Assembly (NCBI GenBank): GCA_910578995.1
Contig: CAJTSY010000033.1
Location: forward strand, 1-31,372
DNA from: an uncultured Acetatifactor sp.
Lineage (GTDB): Bacteria > Bacillota > Clostridia > Lachnospirales > Lachnospiraceae
Direction of reading: 5' to 3'
DNA: 31,372 nt
Shown: piece by piece, positions 23,668-31,296 of the stretch
Position numbering within the stretch: the first letter of the stretch is position 1
Layout of the letters: each line of letters begins with the position of its first letter
Position numbers and translations under genes: made by a program
The notes under the pieces: model-generated
What the model was told of the DNA's origin: nothing
Databases searched by the model: none
Seen by the model: the letters and a program-made list of their open reading frames with translations, nothing else

Positions 23668-25293
23668 TTACATCATACCGCCCATTCCGCCTGCGCCTGC
23701 GGGCATAGCGGGGGTTTCCTCCTTGATGTTGGCCACAACGCTCTCGGTGGTCAGCAAGGTGCTTGCAACGCTGGTAGCGTTCTGCAGAGCACTTCTGGTC
23801 ACCTTGGCAGGATCCAGAATACCTGCGCTCACCATGTCCACATACTCCTCTTTCAGCACATCGAAGCCGACGCCCGGTTCGGATTCACGGACCTTGTTGA
23901 TGATAACGCTGCCCTCGAGCCCTGCGTTTGCTGCAATATGATACAGCGGAGACTCCAGAGCCTTCAGCACGATGCCTGCCCCTGTCTTCTCGTCGCCTTC
24001 CAGGGTTTCCGCCAGCTTGGTAACTTCCTTGGCAGCATGAATATAAGCGGAACCACCGCCGCAGATGATGCCTTCCTCCACAGCTGCTCTGGTAGCGGCA
24101 AGAGCGTCTTCCATACGCATCTTCGCTTCCTTCATCTCTGTCTCGGTAGCAGCGCCTACGCGGATAACGGCAACGCCGCCTGCCAGCTTCGCCAGTCTCT
24201 CCTGAAGCTTCTCGCGGTCGAAATCAGATGTAGTCTCCTCGATCTGCTTCTTGATCTGGCCGATACGGGCCTGGATCTCGCTCTTGTCGCCTTCTCCGTC
24301 CACGATGACGGTGTTCTCCTTCTGCACTTTCACGGACTTTGCATGACCCAGCATATCCAGTGTGGTGTCCTTCAGCTCATACCCTAAGTCGGAGCTGATC
24401 ACGGTGCCGCCTGTGAGGATAGCGATATCCTGCAGCATCTCCTTCCTCCTGTCGCCGTAGCCGGGAGCCTTCACAGCCACTACGTTGAAGGTGCCGCGGA
24501 GCTTATTAACGATGAGGGTTGTAAGAGCCTCGCCCTCCACGTCCTCGGCGATGATCAGGAGCTTGGCTCCGGACTGTACGATCTGCTCCAGCAGGGGCAG
24601 AATCTCCTGAATATTGGAAATCTTCTTATCTGTGATCAGGATGCAGGGATTCTCCAGTGTAGCTTCCATCTTGTCCATATCGGTAGCCATATAAGCGGAG
24701 ATATAACCCCTGTCAAACTGCATGCCTTCCACCAGATCCAGCTCGGTCTGCATGGTCTTGGACTCCTCGATTGTGATAACGCCGTCGCCGCTGACCTTCT
24801 CCATGGCGTCCGCAACCATCTGTCCCACTGTGTCATCCCCTGCGGAGATTGCGGCAACCCTTGCAATATGCTCCTTGCCGTTTACCTTCTGGCTCATCTT
24901 GGAGATAGCGTCCACTGCGCACTCGGTAGCCTTCTTCATACCTTTTCTCAGGATGATGGGGTTAGCCCCTGCCGCCAGATTCTTGATGCCTGCGTTTACC
25001 ATCGCCTGTGCCAGGACGGTAGCGGTGGTGGTGCCGTCGCCTGCTACGTCATTGGTCTTGGTAGCCACCTCCTTCACCAGCTGTGCGCCCATGTTCTCAA
25101 ATGCGTCTGCCAGCTCGATCTCCTTGGCGATGGTCACGCCGTCGTTGGTGATCAGGGGAGCGCCAAAGGACTTATCCAGTACCACGTTCCTTCCCTTGGG
25201 TCCAAGGGTCACTCTCACGGTATCGCTTAACTGGTTAACACCGGACTCTAATGCTGCACGGGCTTCCGCACCGTATTTAATCTCTTTTGCCAT
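23668..25293 (-). CDS. groEL: 60-kDa chaperonin GroEL
   Basis: 541 residues, normal length. It starts MAKEIKYGAEARAALESGV and contains the ATP-site GDGTTTATVLAQ, the family signature AAVEEGIICGGG and the usual C-terminal Gly-Met tail (GAGGMGGMM). It forms the double-ring folding chamber in the cytoplasm, capped by GroES. It follows groES by 102 bases and shares the CIRCE-controlled promoter. Confidence 0.99.
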   Translation of the reverse strand: MAKEIKYGAEARAALESGVNQLSDTVRVTLGPKGRNVVLDKSFGAPLITNDGVTIAKEIELADAFENMGAQLVKEVATKTNDVAGDGTTTATVLAQAMVNAGIKNLAAGANPIILRKGMKKATECAVDAISKMSQKVNGKEHIARVAAISAGDDTVGQMVADAMEKVSGDGVITIEESKTMQTELDLVEGMQFDRGYISAYMATDMDKMEATLENPCILITDKKISNIQEILPLLEQIVQSGAKLLIIAEDVEGEALTTLIVNKLRGTFNVVAVKAPGYGDRRKEMLQDIAILTGGTVISSDLGYELKDTTLDMLGHAKSVKVQKENTVIVDGEGDKSEIQARIGQIKKQIEETTSDFDREKLQERLAKLAGGVAVIRVGAATETEMKEAKMRMEDALAATRAAVEEGIICGGGSAYIHAAKEVTKLAETLEGDEKTGAGIVLKALESPLYHIAANAGLEGSVIINKVRESEPGVGFDVLKEEYVDMVSAGILDPAKVTRSALQNATSVASTLLTTESVVANIKEETPAMPAGAGGMGGMM

Positions 25294-25395
25294 GACTTTT
25301 CATGCCTCCGTTTTCATTCTCTGAATTTCTTATTATTTCTTTCCTATTATATAGATACTTTTCCCCGCCTTATGCCGGCGGCTTTTCTTTTGAAA

Positions 25396-25683
25396 CTAGT
25401 TCTCGATCACAGCCAGGATATCGTTCTGCTTTACCACAATGAACTCTTCGTCGTCAAGCTTCACTTCCGTCCCCGAATACTTGGAGTAGATTACGTTGTC
25501 CCCAACCTTTACTTCCATCTTGACTTCCTTGCCGTCTACCATGCCGCCGGGGCCTACCGCCACAACCTCCGCCTGCTGAGGCTTCTCCTTGCTCTGTCCG
25601 GGAAGGACTATGCCGGATTTCGTGGTCTCTTCAGCCACCAACTGTTTTAATACAACTCTGTCACCCAAAGGTACTAACTTCAT
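25396..25683 (-). CDS. groES: 10-kDa co-chaperonin GroES
   Basis: 95 residues. It starts MKLVPLGDRVVLKQL, has the mobile loop (about 17-34, ETTKSGIVLPGQSKEKPQ) and the KVGDNVIYSKYSGTEVK core. It caps GroEL rings. The ATG has AGGAGG nine bases upstream. It is the first gene of the heat-shock operon. Confidence 0.99.
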   Translation of the reverse strand: MKLVPLGDRVVLKQLVAEETTKSGIVLPGQSKEKPQQAEVVAVGPGGMVDGKEVKMEVKVGDNVIYSKYSGTEVKLDDEEFIVVKQNDILAVIEN

Positions 25684-25721
25684 GATAATTGCCTCCTGTC
25701 ATTTACATTATTTGGTATCTG

Positions 25722-25748
25722 TTAGCACTCTTTTTATACGAGTGCTAA
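25722..25748 (-). promoter_or_regulatory. CIRCE operator (HrcA site)
   Basis: TTAGCACTC (25722-25730), nine bases, then GAGTGCTAA (25740-25748): an exact match to the CIRCE inverted repeat bound by the heat-shock repressor HrcA. It sits between the promoter and groES. Confidence 0.98.
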
Positions 25749-25760
25749 TTGCTAACACAT

Positions 25761-25789
25761 ATAATAGTTTTATATGGAAGTCTTTGCAA
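25761..25789 (-). promoter_or_regulatory. Sigma-A promoter of groESL
   Basis: Minus-strand -35 TTGCAA (25784-25789), 17-base spacer, -10 TATTAT (25761-25766). The start site falls just before or in the CIRCE element, as expected for HrcA control. Confidence 0.85.
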
Positions 25790-25820
25790 ACGCCTTCACG
25801 GAAAACAAAGCTTTGCCACC

Positions 25821-25870
25821 TCGTATTTTCTCACTTTATCTCGTGTTTTCTCGCTTTATCTCACTTTATT
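25821..25870. repeat. 20-base tandem repeat upstream of groESL
   Basis: TCGTATTTTCTCACTTTATC (25821-25840) is followed directly by a copy with two changes (25841-25860) and a half copy (25861-25870). It lies 30-80 bases upstream of the groESL -35. Its role is unknown; it may be a slippage product. Confidence 0.8.
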
Positions 25871-26001
25871 CCCTGGAATGTGATTTTATATTTATTTTAG
25901 AAATCGGTTATTTTTTCCAAAGAATACGCCGAAATAATAAGTGAAAAAATAACGGCACTATTGAAATACGCATCCAAGGAGGGATTAAAGGAGCAAACGG
26001 A

Positions 26002-26241
26002 ATTCAGACCAATTTCAAAGTGTATCCGGTTCAGATGGTAACCCGCATAGGACGGCCAAAAAGTGAAAACGGCGGTTCCGGAAGACATAACTCCCAACCC
26101 GCCAGAACGCCTGCTTTCGGCAGTGTCCTGGAAAAGAAGGCAGCGGAAACAGTTCCGGAGGAATGCTACACTGTGACCTATGACAGGCGCAGCCGCCTCC
26201 AGACCTATTACTACCGTCAGTCCAGGGAGTATACCTGGTGA
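26002..26241 (+). CDS. Small protein of unknown function, non-AUG start
   Basis: A plus-strand frame open from 25945 to the TGA at 26239-26241. From 26002 it reads IQTNFKVYPVQMVTRIG and ends LQTYYYRQSREYTW, about 79 residues with protein-like composition. The tail ECYTVTYDRRSRLQTYYY looks like a folded beta hairpin. No ATG opens it: the best binding site (AAAGGAG, 25987-25993) points at ATT 26002, eight bases downstream; GTG 26020 is the alternative. The opposite-strand frame over the same bases looks less protein-like. Medium confidence that it is a gene; start uncertain. Confidence 0.5.
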   Translation: MQTNFKVYPVQMVTRIGRPKSENGGSGRHNSQPARTPAFGSVLEKKAAETVPEECYTVTYDRRSRLQTYYYRQSREYTW

Positions 26242-26452
26242 CAGTCCGTTTCCTTCCACGGGAGGTATATCCTCCATTTGGACACAGATGTGGGGCTGAC
26301 GGAAGGAACTACCCCGTTTCATTCGTTCAGCCCCTGTCTGTTGCCGTCCGGCGGAGCATCCCTGATTGATCATCCTGTTCCCAAACCGTGACTGACCGAA
26401 ACCAACTGCTGCCGGAAGTACCTAGCCGTGCAAAAAATTCTGAAAAACATCT

Positions 26453-27121
26453 CTAACACTTAATCTCCAGATACCCCAACAGCTTAGACATATCGTACTC
26501 CTCCAGCACACCCAGGTTGGAATCATAGAATTTTCCGTCAAAATGAACCAGATAATGGCAGAAACGTCCCATTTTCTCCATCATGATACAGCACTTGGGC
26601 AGCACGGTGTCACGGCCTTCCGTATAGTTGATAACGTCAGAATGGTCAATCCCATAATAGTTCAGGGCGGAAATCATGCGCCCCATGGTAGCCTGCCATT
26701 CCCTGCAGTCCATCACCGTAATCACTTCCGCGATGGTATTCCCCGCCAACATTGCCACACAGGCCTGTCCGCAGAGACCGTCCTCAGGCTGGATGATGAC
26801 CTGTATGCCGTCGATTTTCCGGATGGGGTTCTCGAAACTGTAAGGGCTGTTCTGGTCCATCCTGATAAGCGAGCCTGCGATATGCAGCAGTATCTTGTGG
26901 CTCACGCCCAGCTCCACATTTACCGCGTCCGCATCCGGGATGTGGATCTCGTAATTTCCCTTCTCTATGGGAAGCAGCTCACACTCGATAATTCTGTTGT
27001 CCAATACCACCTCTGCCTGGATAATGTCACGCTGTCTGCAGACTTCCCACACATTGAAGGGAATCTGAATCATGACCCCCTTCTCCTTCTTCTCAACCAC
27101 TGACTGGAAAAAATATCTCAT
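26453..27121 (-). CDS. DUF1905-like domain fused to a C39-like cysteine peptidase domain
   Basis: 222 residues. Residues 1-90 resemble the DUF1905 small beta domain (KKEKGVMIQIPFNVWEV ... IECELLPIEKGNYEIHIP). Residues 105-222 look like a papain-fold C39-like domain: oxyanion Gln111, catalytic Cys117 in GLCGQACVAM, His189 in FCHYLVHF and Asp200 in KFYDSN. It has no signal peptide or membrane helix and no transporter part, so a cytoplasmic peptidase or ligase-like hydrolase is likely, substrate unknown. GGAGG lies 8 bases before the ATG. It stands alone between the small plus-strand frame and the AraC gene. Confidence 0.7.
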   Translation of the reverse strand: MRYFFQSVVEKKEKGVMIQIPFNVWEVCRQRDIIQAEVVLDNRIIECELLPIEKGNYEIHIPDADAVNVELGVSHKILLHIAGSLIRMDQNSPYSFENPIRKIDGIQVIIQPEDGLCGQACVAMLAGNTIAEVITVMDCREWQATMGRMISALNYYGIDHSDVINYTEGRDTVLPKCCIMMEKMGRFCHYLVHFDGKFYDSNLGVLEEYDMSKLLGYLEIKC

Positions 27122-27193
27122 CGCTTACCTCCGTCCGGGACCCGCCCGCCTTCTTCCATATTTACATGCGCTACCGAAAGCATTTCCAATGTC

Positions 27194-27222
27194 ATTGTAT
27201 CAAATTCCGGCAAATTTGAAAA
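27194..27222 (-). promoter_or_regulatory. Candidate promoter of the C39-like gene
   Basis: Minus-strand -10 TACAAT (27194-27199), 17-base spacer, weak -35 TTTTCA (27217-27222). A CAAATT/AATTTG dyad (27201-27218) lies in the spacer. Confidence 0.5.
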
Positions 27223-27305
27223 CATATTTTCCACAAGTTAAAAAATAATCAATCCTGTTACCGTCCAAGACTTCGCCCCTTCACAGCAGCAGGCGCGCAT
27301 CCCCT

Positions 27306-28163
27306 TCAGTTCTTCCTGACCTGGGAAGGAGAAATCCCGTAGCGTTTCTTGAACAGCTTGCTGAAATGATAGGCATCTTCATACCCCACCAGGGCGGCCA
27401 CCTCCTGGATACTGCCCTGATAGCCCTCCTCCAACAGTTCCTTCGCCTTCTCCAACCGGAGGTTGATCAGATGGCGTATGGGAGTGCTGCCTGTCTCTCC
27501 CTTAAAAATCCTGGAGATGTAGAAGGGACTTAGATACATGTTCTCCGCGATCTGGTCCAGGGATATCTTCTCGCTGTAATGATCCTCGATATAGCTGATG
27601 ACCTGCTCCGCCACATATTTCTTGCCGGCCGATTCAAACGCATGGCCCTGGGGGCGCTCCATGGGTTCGCACTGCTCCCGAATCACCAGCAGCAGCATCT
27701 GGATCAGGTAGGATTTCAGCATAAAATAGCGTCCCTGCCTGCGCACCGCATTCTCCGCCTCCATGGAGGCGCAGAGCCTGAACAACCTCTGGCTCAGATC
27801 CCCGCTTGTGTGATAGATGCATTTTCCCTCCGGCAGGGGCATGTGGTTCTCCTGACAGCCTGCTATGCGGATATTGGTAAATCCCACGAAAAATTCCGTG
27901 GCAGGTACCTCCGCCTCCGGACACAGAATCGCCTGGTGCTTCACTCCGGGATTGAGCATCACCAGGTCGCCCTCTTTCACCGGGTAGATCCTATCATCAA
28001 TCCGATACCGTCCCTCCCCGGAAAGCACATAGGCCATCTCCAGAAAATCGTGGCTCCTGTATTCCGGCTCCTCATTCCCCCTGTGCCTGGTCCCCTTCCA
28101 GATAAACAGAAAAGTGGGATCCATCTCGTCGATGGATATCTGTGTGGTTCCCTGCCTGTCCAT
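27306..28163 (-). CDS. AraC-family transcriptional regulator
   Basis: 285 residues from the ATG at 28163. The N-terminal cupin sensor domain (about 15-100) contains RSHDFLEMAYVLSGEGRY and VKEGDLVMLNPGVKHQ. The C-terminal part has two helix-turn-helix units (about 180-280): SLDQIAENMYLSPFYISRIF and IQEVAALVGYEDAYHFSKLF, ending KRYGISPSQVRK. Such proteins usually control sugar or metabolite genes on binding a small ligand. The start is chosen for its GGGAGG seven bases upstream; an in-frame ATG at 28223 has no good site. No obvious target gene adjoins it. A weak promoter TTTACT-17-TAAAAT lies near 28300-28328. Confidence 0.93.
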   Translation of the reverse strand: MDRQGTTQISIDEMDPTFLFIWKGTRHRGNEEPEYRSHDFLEMAYVLSGEGRYRIDDRIYPVKEGDLVMLNPGVKHQAILCPEAEVPATEFFVGFTNIRIAGCQENHMPLPEGKCIYHTSGDLSQRLFRLCASMEAENAVRRQGRYFMLKSYLIQMLLLVIREQCEPMERPQGHAFESAGKKYVAEQVISYIEDHYSEKISLDQIAENMYLSPFYISRIFKGETGSTPIRHLINLRLEKAKELLEEGYQGSIQEVAALVGYEDAYHFSKLFKKRYGISPSQVRKN

Positions 28164-28259
28164 ATGCGTCCTCCCTGCCGTATCCGGCCGTCCCCACTTC
28201 CGTCTCCGCGAAAATGAAGACATCCTGCACTGTTTCCGCCTTTCCCGGCCTGTGAAAAG

Positions 28260-28283
28260 TTCCGGGATATTGCTGCCCCGGAA
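28260..28283. promoter_or_regulatory. Inverted repeat upstream of the AraC-type gene
   Basis: TTCCGGG (28260-28266) and CCCGGAA (28277-28283) are exact inverted copies with a 10-base spacer, about 100 bases before the AraC-type start. It could be an operator or leader hairpin. The remaining 28164-28379 stretch contains only A/T-rich sequence after spoIIP. Confidence 0.4.
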
Positions 28284-28379
28284 TCTGCGTTTATGTTATT
28301 TTAACCGCTTTCCCCTGAAAAGTAAAATGTTTTTTTCATTTTTCCCACAGCTTTTTCAGACAGGCGCCGGAACTTCCCC

Positions 28380-29732
28380 TCACTCCTCCCCTGACAGCAC
28401 CAGGTCCAGGATGTGGGCCAGGGGATCGCAGGCGTTCATGGCCTCCTCCACGGTATTGTTCTGGGCTCCCAGCTCCACCAACAGGCACCTGGGTTTCAGG
28501 TGCATATTGTAACGGTACCCCTTCAGGTAGATCCTGCGGGTAAGGTTCGGGTAGTACTCCATGGCCTTTAACTGCATCTGGAAGGAAAAAGCCAGGTTCC
28601 CGTCCAGGTTCTCGTTGTACAGGTAGGCGATATTTCCGGTCTTTTTAGTGCGTGAAAGGCCGTTGAAAAACATAAACCTGGCTGTGGGCCTGCCGTCCAG
28701 ATCCATGGCCAGGCGGGTGCCTTCCGGCATCTCGTCCCTATGTAGATCGATCACCACCTGAATAGAAGGATAGTCCTTCAGCACCTGCTCAATGTCTGTC
28801 AGCGCGGCGGAATAGGAGTCATCCCTGGACTCGGTGTCATACTGCCCCATGTGATGCAGAACATTATAGCCGTAGGTCTCCCTGAGGATTTCTGTCAGAT
28901 GTTCCCCCACCCCCATAATGGAGGTACTTGCATCCCCGGGAACAGAATCCGCAAAGGCTTCCTGGGAATGGGTATGATAGATCAGGATCTGAGGTCCCTC
29001 CCCGTCCTTCGAAATCCGCATGTCCCTCTCCAACAGTTTTTCCACATTCAGCTGGTCGCTGCCCGCCGTAGTATTTCCGTCTATGGTGTAGAACTGCTTT
29101 ATCAGCGCCTCATAACTGGACAGGGCCGTCAGATCCACCTGATTCTGTTTCATGTGAGGGATAAAGGAATTCTGCTGCATGCCGGCAGCCGCAAGCTCGT
29201 TCTCCGCCCGCAGCAGCTCCTCCATGGACTCCTCCGGCACAGGCGCCTGCTCCGGCGCCGGGGACTGCCCTTCTCCCCCGCTGCCCGTCCCGGCCGGATC
29301 ACCGGATTCCGGCATCCCGGAAATCTGTTCCTCCCCGAAAGTACTGCCCTCCTCCGCCTCCGCCAATATAATCGTCCGAAAGTCCGTCCCATCCGCTTCC
29401 TCTCCCTGCCTGTTGTATTTTGCCGCATATCCGAAAAACGGGAACTGGGCCGTAATCTGTTCCCTTAAAAAAAGGCTGCCTCCCCGGACGCTCTCTGAAG
29501 CAAACGCTATACCGGGCATAAACTGCCGTCCCAACAGACTTTCCGCCTCCTCCGACAGACTCATCAGCATGGCAGTGCCGATGGTATCCCCCGATGTACC
29601 GGAAGCGCCGCAGCCCTTCAGTAACGCCAATGCCCCCAGAAACAGGGCCGCCAGTACCGGGAGCTTCTTTCTGGTTCCGTCTGTAAAAATTTTCCCGCAC
29701 TTCCTTTCCCGCCACGAAAGATTCCTATTCAA
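28380..29732 (-). CDS. spoIIP: Stage II sporulation protein P
   Basis: 450 residues. SpoIIP is the amidase/endopeptidase of the DMP complex that removes septal wall during forespore engulfment. An N-terminal membrane anchor (about 23-42, KLPVLAALFLGALALLKGC) is followed by a Pro/Glu-rich linker (about 140-175). The SpoIIP domain (about 245-450) has the catalytic ILIYHTHSQEAF, VVIDLHRDEMPEG and the final CLLVELGAQNNTVEEA. Translation seems to start at TTG (29732), with GGGG a few bases upstream; no nearby ATG is in frame. It lies 45 bases after gpr, the conserved gpr-spoIIP order. Confidence 0.95.
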   Translation of the reverse strand: MNRNLSWRERKCGKIFTDGTRKKLPVLAALFLGALALLKGCGASGTSGDTIGTAMLMSLSEEAESLLGRQFMPGIAFASESVRGGSLFLREQITAQFPFFGYAAKYNRQGEEADGTDFRTIILAEAEEGSTFGEEQISGMPESGDPAGTGSGGEGQSPAPEQAPVPEESMEELLRAENELAAAGMQQNSFIPHMKQNQVDLTALSSYEALIKQFYTIDGNTTAGSDQLNVEKLLERDMRISKDGEGPQILIYHTHSQEAFADSVPGDASTSIMGVGEHLTEILRETYGYNVLHHMGQYDTESRDDSYSAALTDIEQVLKDYPSIQVVIDLHRDEMPEGTRLAMDLDGRPTARFMFFNGLSRTKKTGNIAYLYNENLDGNLAFSFQMQLKAMEYYPNLTRRIYLKGYRYNMHLKPRCLLVELGAQNNTVEEAMNACDPLAHILDLVLSGEE

Positions 29733-29777
29733 TATATGCCCCGGAACCCTTTTCCATGATTAAGCTTTTCCAACCCG

Positions 29778-30710
29778 TCAGTCCATAAAGGCCTCCCCTA
29801 TGGCAATGTTGATTCCCTCGGATACGGTATAGCTGACCCTCTTTATGACGGCATCGATATCCTTGCCCGTCATGTACATGTTGTTCAGCTCCGCAAAATT
29901 CAGTTTCTGCTTTTCCCTGTACCTGGCGCAGGCCGGATCCCCGTCCTCTCTCAGAAGCTTTTCCAGGGCATCCCCCACGATGGTGGCCGCATCCACCACG
30001 GTGGGAATCCCGATGGCAATCACCGGCACCCCAAGACTTTCCTCCGTCAGGGCGTTTCTATGGTTCCCCACGCCGGATCCAGGCTGAATCCCCGTATTGG
30101 TGATCTGTATGGTACGGTTCAGTCTCTTTGTGCTGCGTGCCGCCAGGGCGTCAATGACGATCAGCGCATCCGGGGCGGTCTCCCCCACCACGCCTTTCAC
30201 GATCTCCGCCGTCTCCATTCCCGTCTTGGCCATGACCCCGGGCTCCAGTGCGCTGACCTGGTTCATTTTGTCACAGTTATAGGCAGCCTTTCCATACTCC
30301 CTCACAATATGCCTTGTAATAAAAAGATTGTCAACCACCTGGGGGCCAAGGGCATCCGCCGTTACCTCCCGGTTTCCCAGGCCCACCACCAGGACGGACT
30401 GTTCCGTTCCGGCCCCCGGCAGCAGCTCCAGAATCTCCTCCGCCAGACGGTTTGATATCTCCCTGTGGTAATCCTCGTCAGGCTCCACCATGGCAGGAGC
30501 CTCCATTGTCACATAGATTCCCACTGGTTTGCCCATGGCCCTGGCAGCATTCTTTGTATCGATCATCACCTTGGTGATGCGGATATCCTCCTCCTGGTGA
30601 TACACCTCCTCTACCCTGACCCCGTGCAGTTCGCTGTCTGCCTCGCTGATGCTTTCCCTTGCCTCCAGGGCCAGGTCTGTCCTGATCTGTATATTTCCGT
30701 CATTCTGCAT
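29778..30710 (-). CDS. gpr: Germination protease GPR
   Basis: About 310 residues. GPR degrades small acid-soluble spore proteins during germination; it is made in the forespore as a zymogen with a short N-terminal propeptide. The maturation region IQIRTDLALEARE appears a few residues in. The atypical aspartic-protease core shows VVGLGNREVTADALGP, DALIVIDALAARS, NTGIQPGSGVGNHRNALTEE and IGIPTVVDAATI. ATG 30710 is chosen because AAGAGAGTG lies six bases upstream and it gives a propeptide of about ten residues. ATG 30731 and TTG 30758 are also in frame. It heads the gpr-spoIIP unit, divergent from rpsT. Confidence 0.95.
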   Translation of the reverse strand: MQNDGNIQIRTDLALEARESISEADSELHGVRVEEVYHQEEDIRITKVMIDTKNAARAMGKPVGIYVTMEAPAMVEPDEDYHREISNRLAEEILELLPGAGTEQSVLVVGLGNREVTADALGPQVVDNLFITRHIVREYGKAAYNCDKMNQVSALEPGVMAKTGMETAEIVKGVVGETAPDALIVIDALAARSTKRLNRTIQITNTGIQPGSGVGNHRNALTEESLGVPVIAIGIPTVVDAATIVGDALEKLLREDGDPACARYREKQKLNFAELNNMYMTGKDIDAVIKRVSYTVSEGINIAIGEAFMD

Positions 30711-30767
30711 TGTCGTCACTCTCTTTCGCATTTTAATTCTGTTTCTTATTTTGTTCAAATTTTCACG

Positions 30768-30798
30768 GAATATGTCTTGACAAAATTTCTATTATTTA
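30768..30798 (-). promoter_or_regulatory. Candidate forespore (sigma-G/F type) promoter of gpr
   Basis: Minus-strand TAAATA (30793-30798), 18-base spacer, CATATTC (30768-30774) resembles the sigma-G pattern (GxATR, CATnnTA) with one mismatch in each box. It overlaps the divergent rpsT promoter. gpr is a forespore gene in known spore formers, which supports but does not prove the call. Confidence 0.4.
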
Positions 30799-30805
30799 CT
30801 AAACT
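30777..30805 (+). promoter_or_regulatory. Sigma-A promoter of rpsT
   Basis: Perfect -35 TTGACA (30777-30782), 17-base spacer, -10 TAAACT (30800-30805). The leader of about 80 bases contains a GTCTCGG/CCGGGAC-type hairpin (30821-30845 region). Confidence 0.8.
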
Positions 30806-30891
30806 ATCTTTGTGCGTTTGTCTCGGTCCTCCGTGTCTGGCCGGGACGGAACAGTAAAACATAATCTAGGATACAATTGGAGGTGTACGAC

Positions 30892-31155
30892 TTGGCTAAT
30901 ATTAAATCCGCAAAAAAAAGAATTCTGGTAAACCGTACCAAGGCTGAGAGAAACAAGGCCATCAGGTCCCATGTTAAGACTGCCACTAAGAAGGTATATG
31001 CCGCAATCGCAGCAGGCGACAGGGATGCTGCCAGGACAGAGCTGGCTGCAGCTACCAAGGTCATTGAGATGGCCGGAACGAAGGGCGTTTATCACAAGAA
31101 CAATGTAGCCCACAAGGTTTCCCGTATCAGCAAAGCTGTAAATGAAATGGCTTAA
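30892..31155 (+). CDS. rpsT: 30S ribosomal protein S20
   Basis: 87 residues starting (M)ANIKSAKKRILVNRTKAERN, the standard S20 opening, rich in Lys, Arg and Ala; it binds 16S rRNA early in 30S assembly. The start is TTG at 30892, set by GGAGGTG six bases upstream and by the family's N-terminus; a longer frame from 30877 would begin inside the binding site. Weak initiation codons are a known device for S20 autogenous control in other bacteria. It is divergent from gpr, as in other spore formers. Confidence 0.97.
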   Translation: MANIKSAKKRILVNRTKAERNKAIRSHVKTATKKVYAAIAAGDRDAARTELAAATKVIEMAGTKGVYHKNNVAHKVSRISKAVNEMA

Positions 31156-31206
31156 TTGATCATAAAATCCAATCGAGTAGAGGAATGCCTTTCTCCGCTA
31201 CTCGCC

Positions 31207-31257
31207 GCGCGGCCCGCATGCTGCGTCAGCAGCAAACTTCCATATGCGGGCCTGCGC
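31207..31257. repeat. Long nested hairpin sharing a 17-mer with the groEL 3' region
   Basis: Arms GCGCGGCCCGCAT (31207-31219) and ATGCGGGCC-T-GCGC (31244-31257) enclose an inner hairpin GCTGC-GTCA-GCAGC (31220-31233). The 17-mer CAAACTTCCATATGCGG (31233-31249) is also found at 23558-23574, near the groEL terminator. It looks like an interspersed, REP-like element. Confidence 0.65.
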
Positions 31258-31259
31258 AT

Positions 31260-31296
31260 AAAAAAACACCCATAACCGTCATATGGGTGTTTTTTT
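31260..31296 (+). terminator. Rho-independent terminator of rpsT, possibly bidirectional
   Basis: ACACCCATA (31266-31274) and TATGGGTGT (31282-31290) form a perfect 9-pair stem with a 7-base loop, followed by six T. A run of A before the stem (31260-31266) would let it act on the opposite strand too. Confidence 0.9.

Noticed and set aside
26292..26334. Terminator after the small plus-strand frame
   Set aside because: GGGGCTGA/TCAGCCCC forms a hairpin but no T run follows on either strand.
25897..26373. 158-codon minus-strand frame beside groESL
   Set aside because: Composition is unlike a protein and the plus-strand frame over the same bases looks more coherent.
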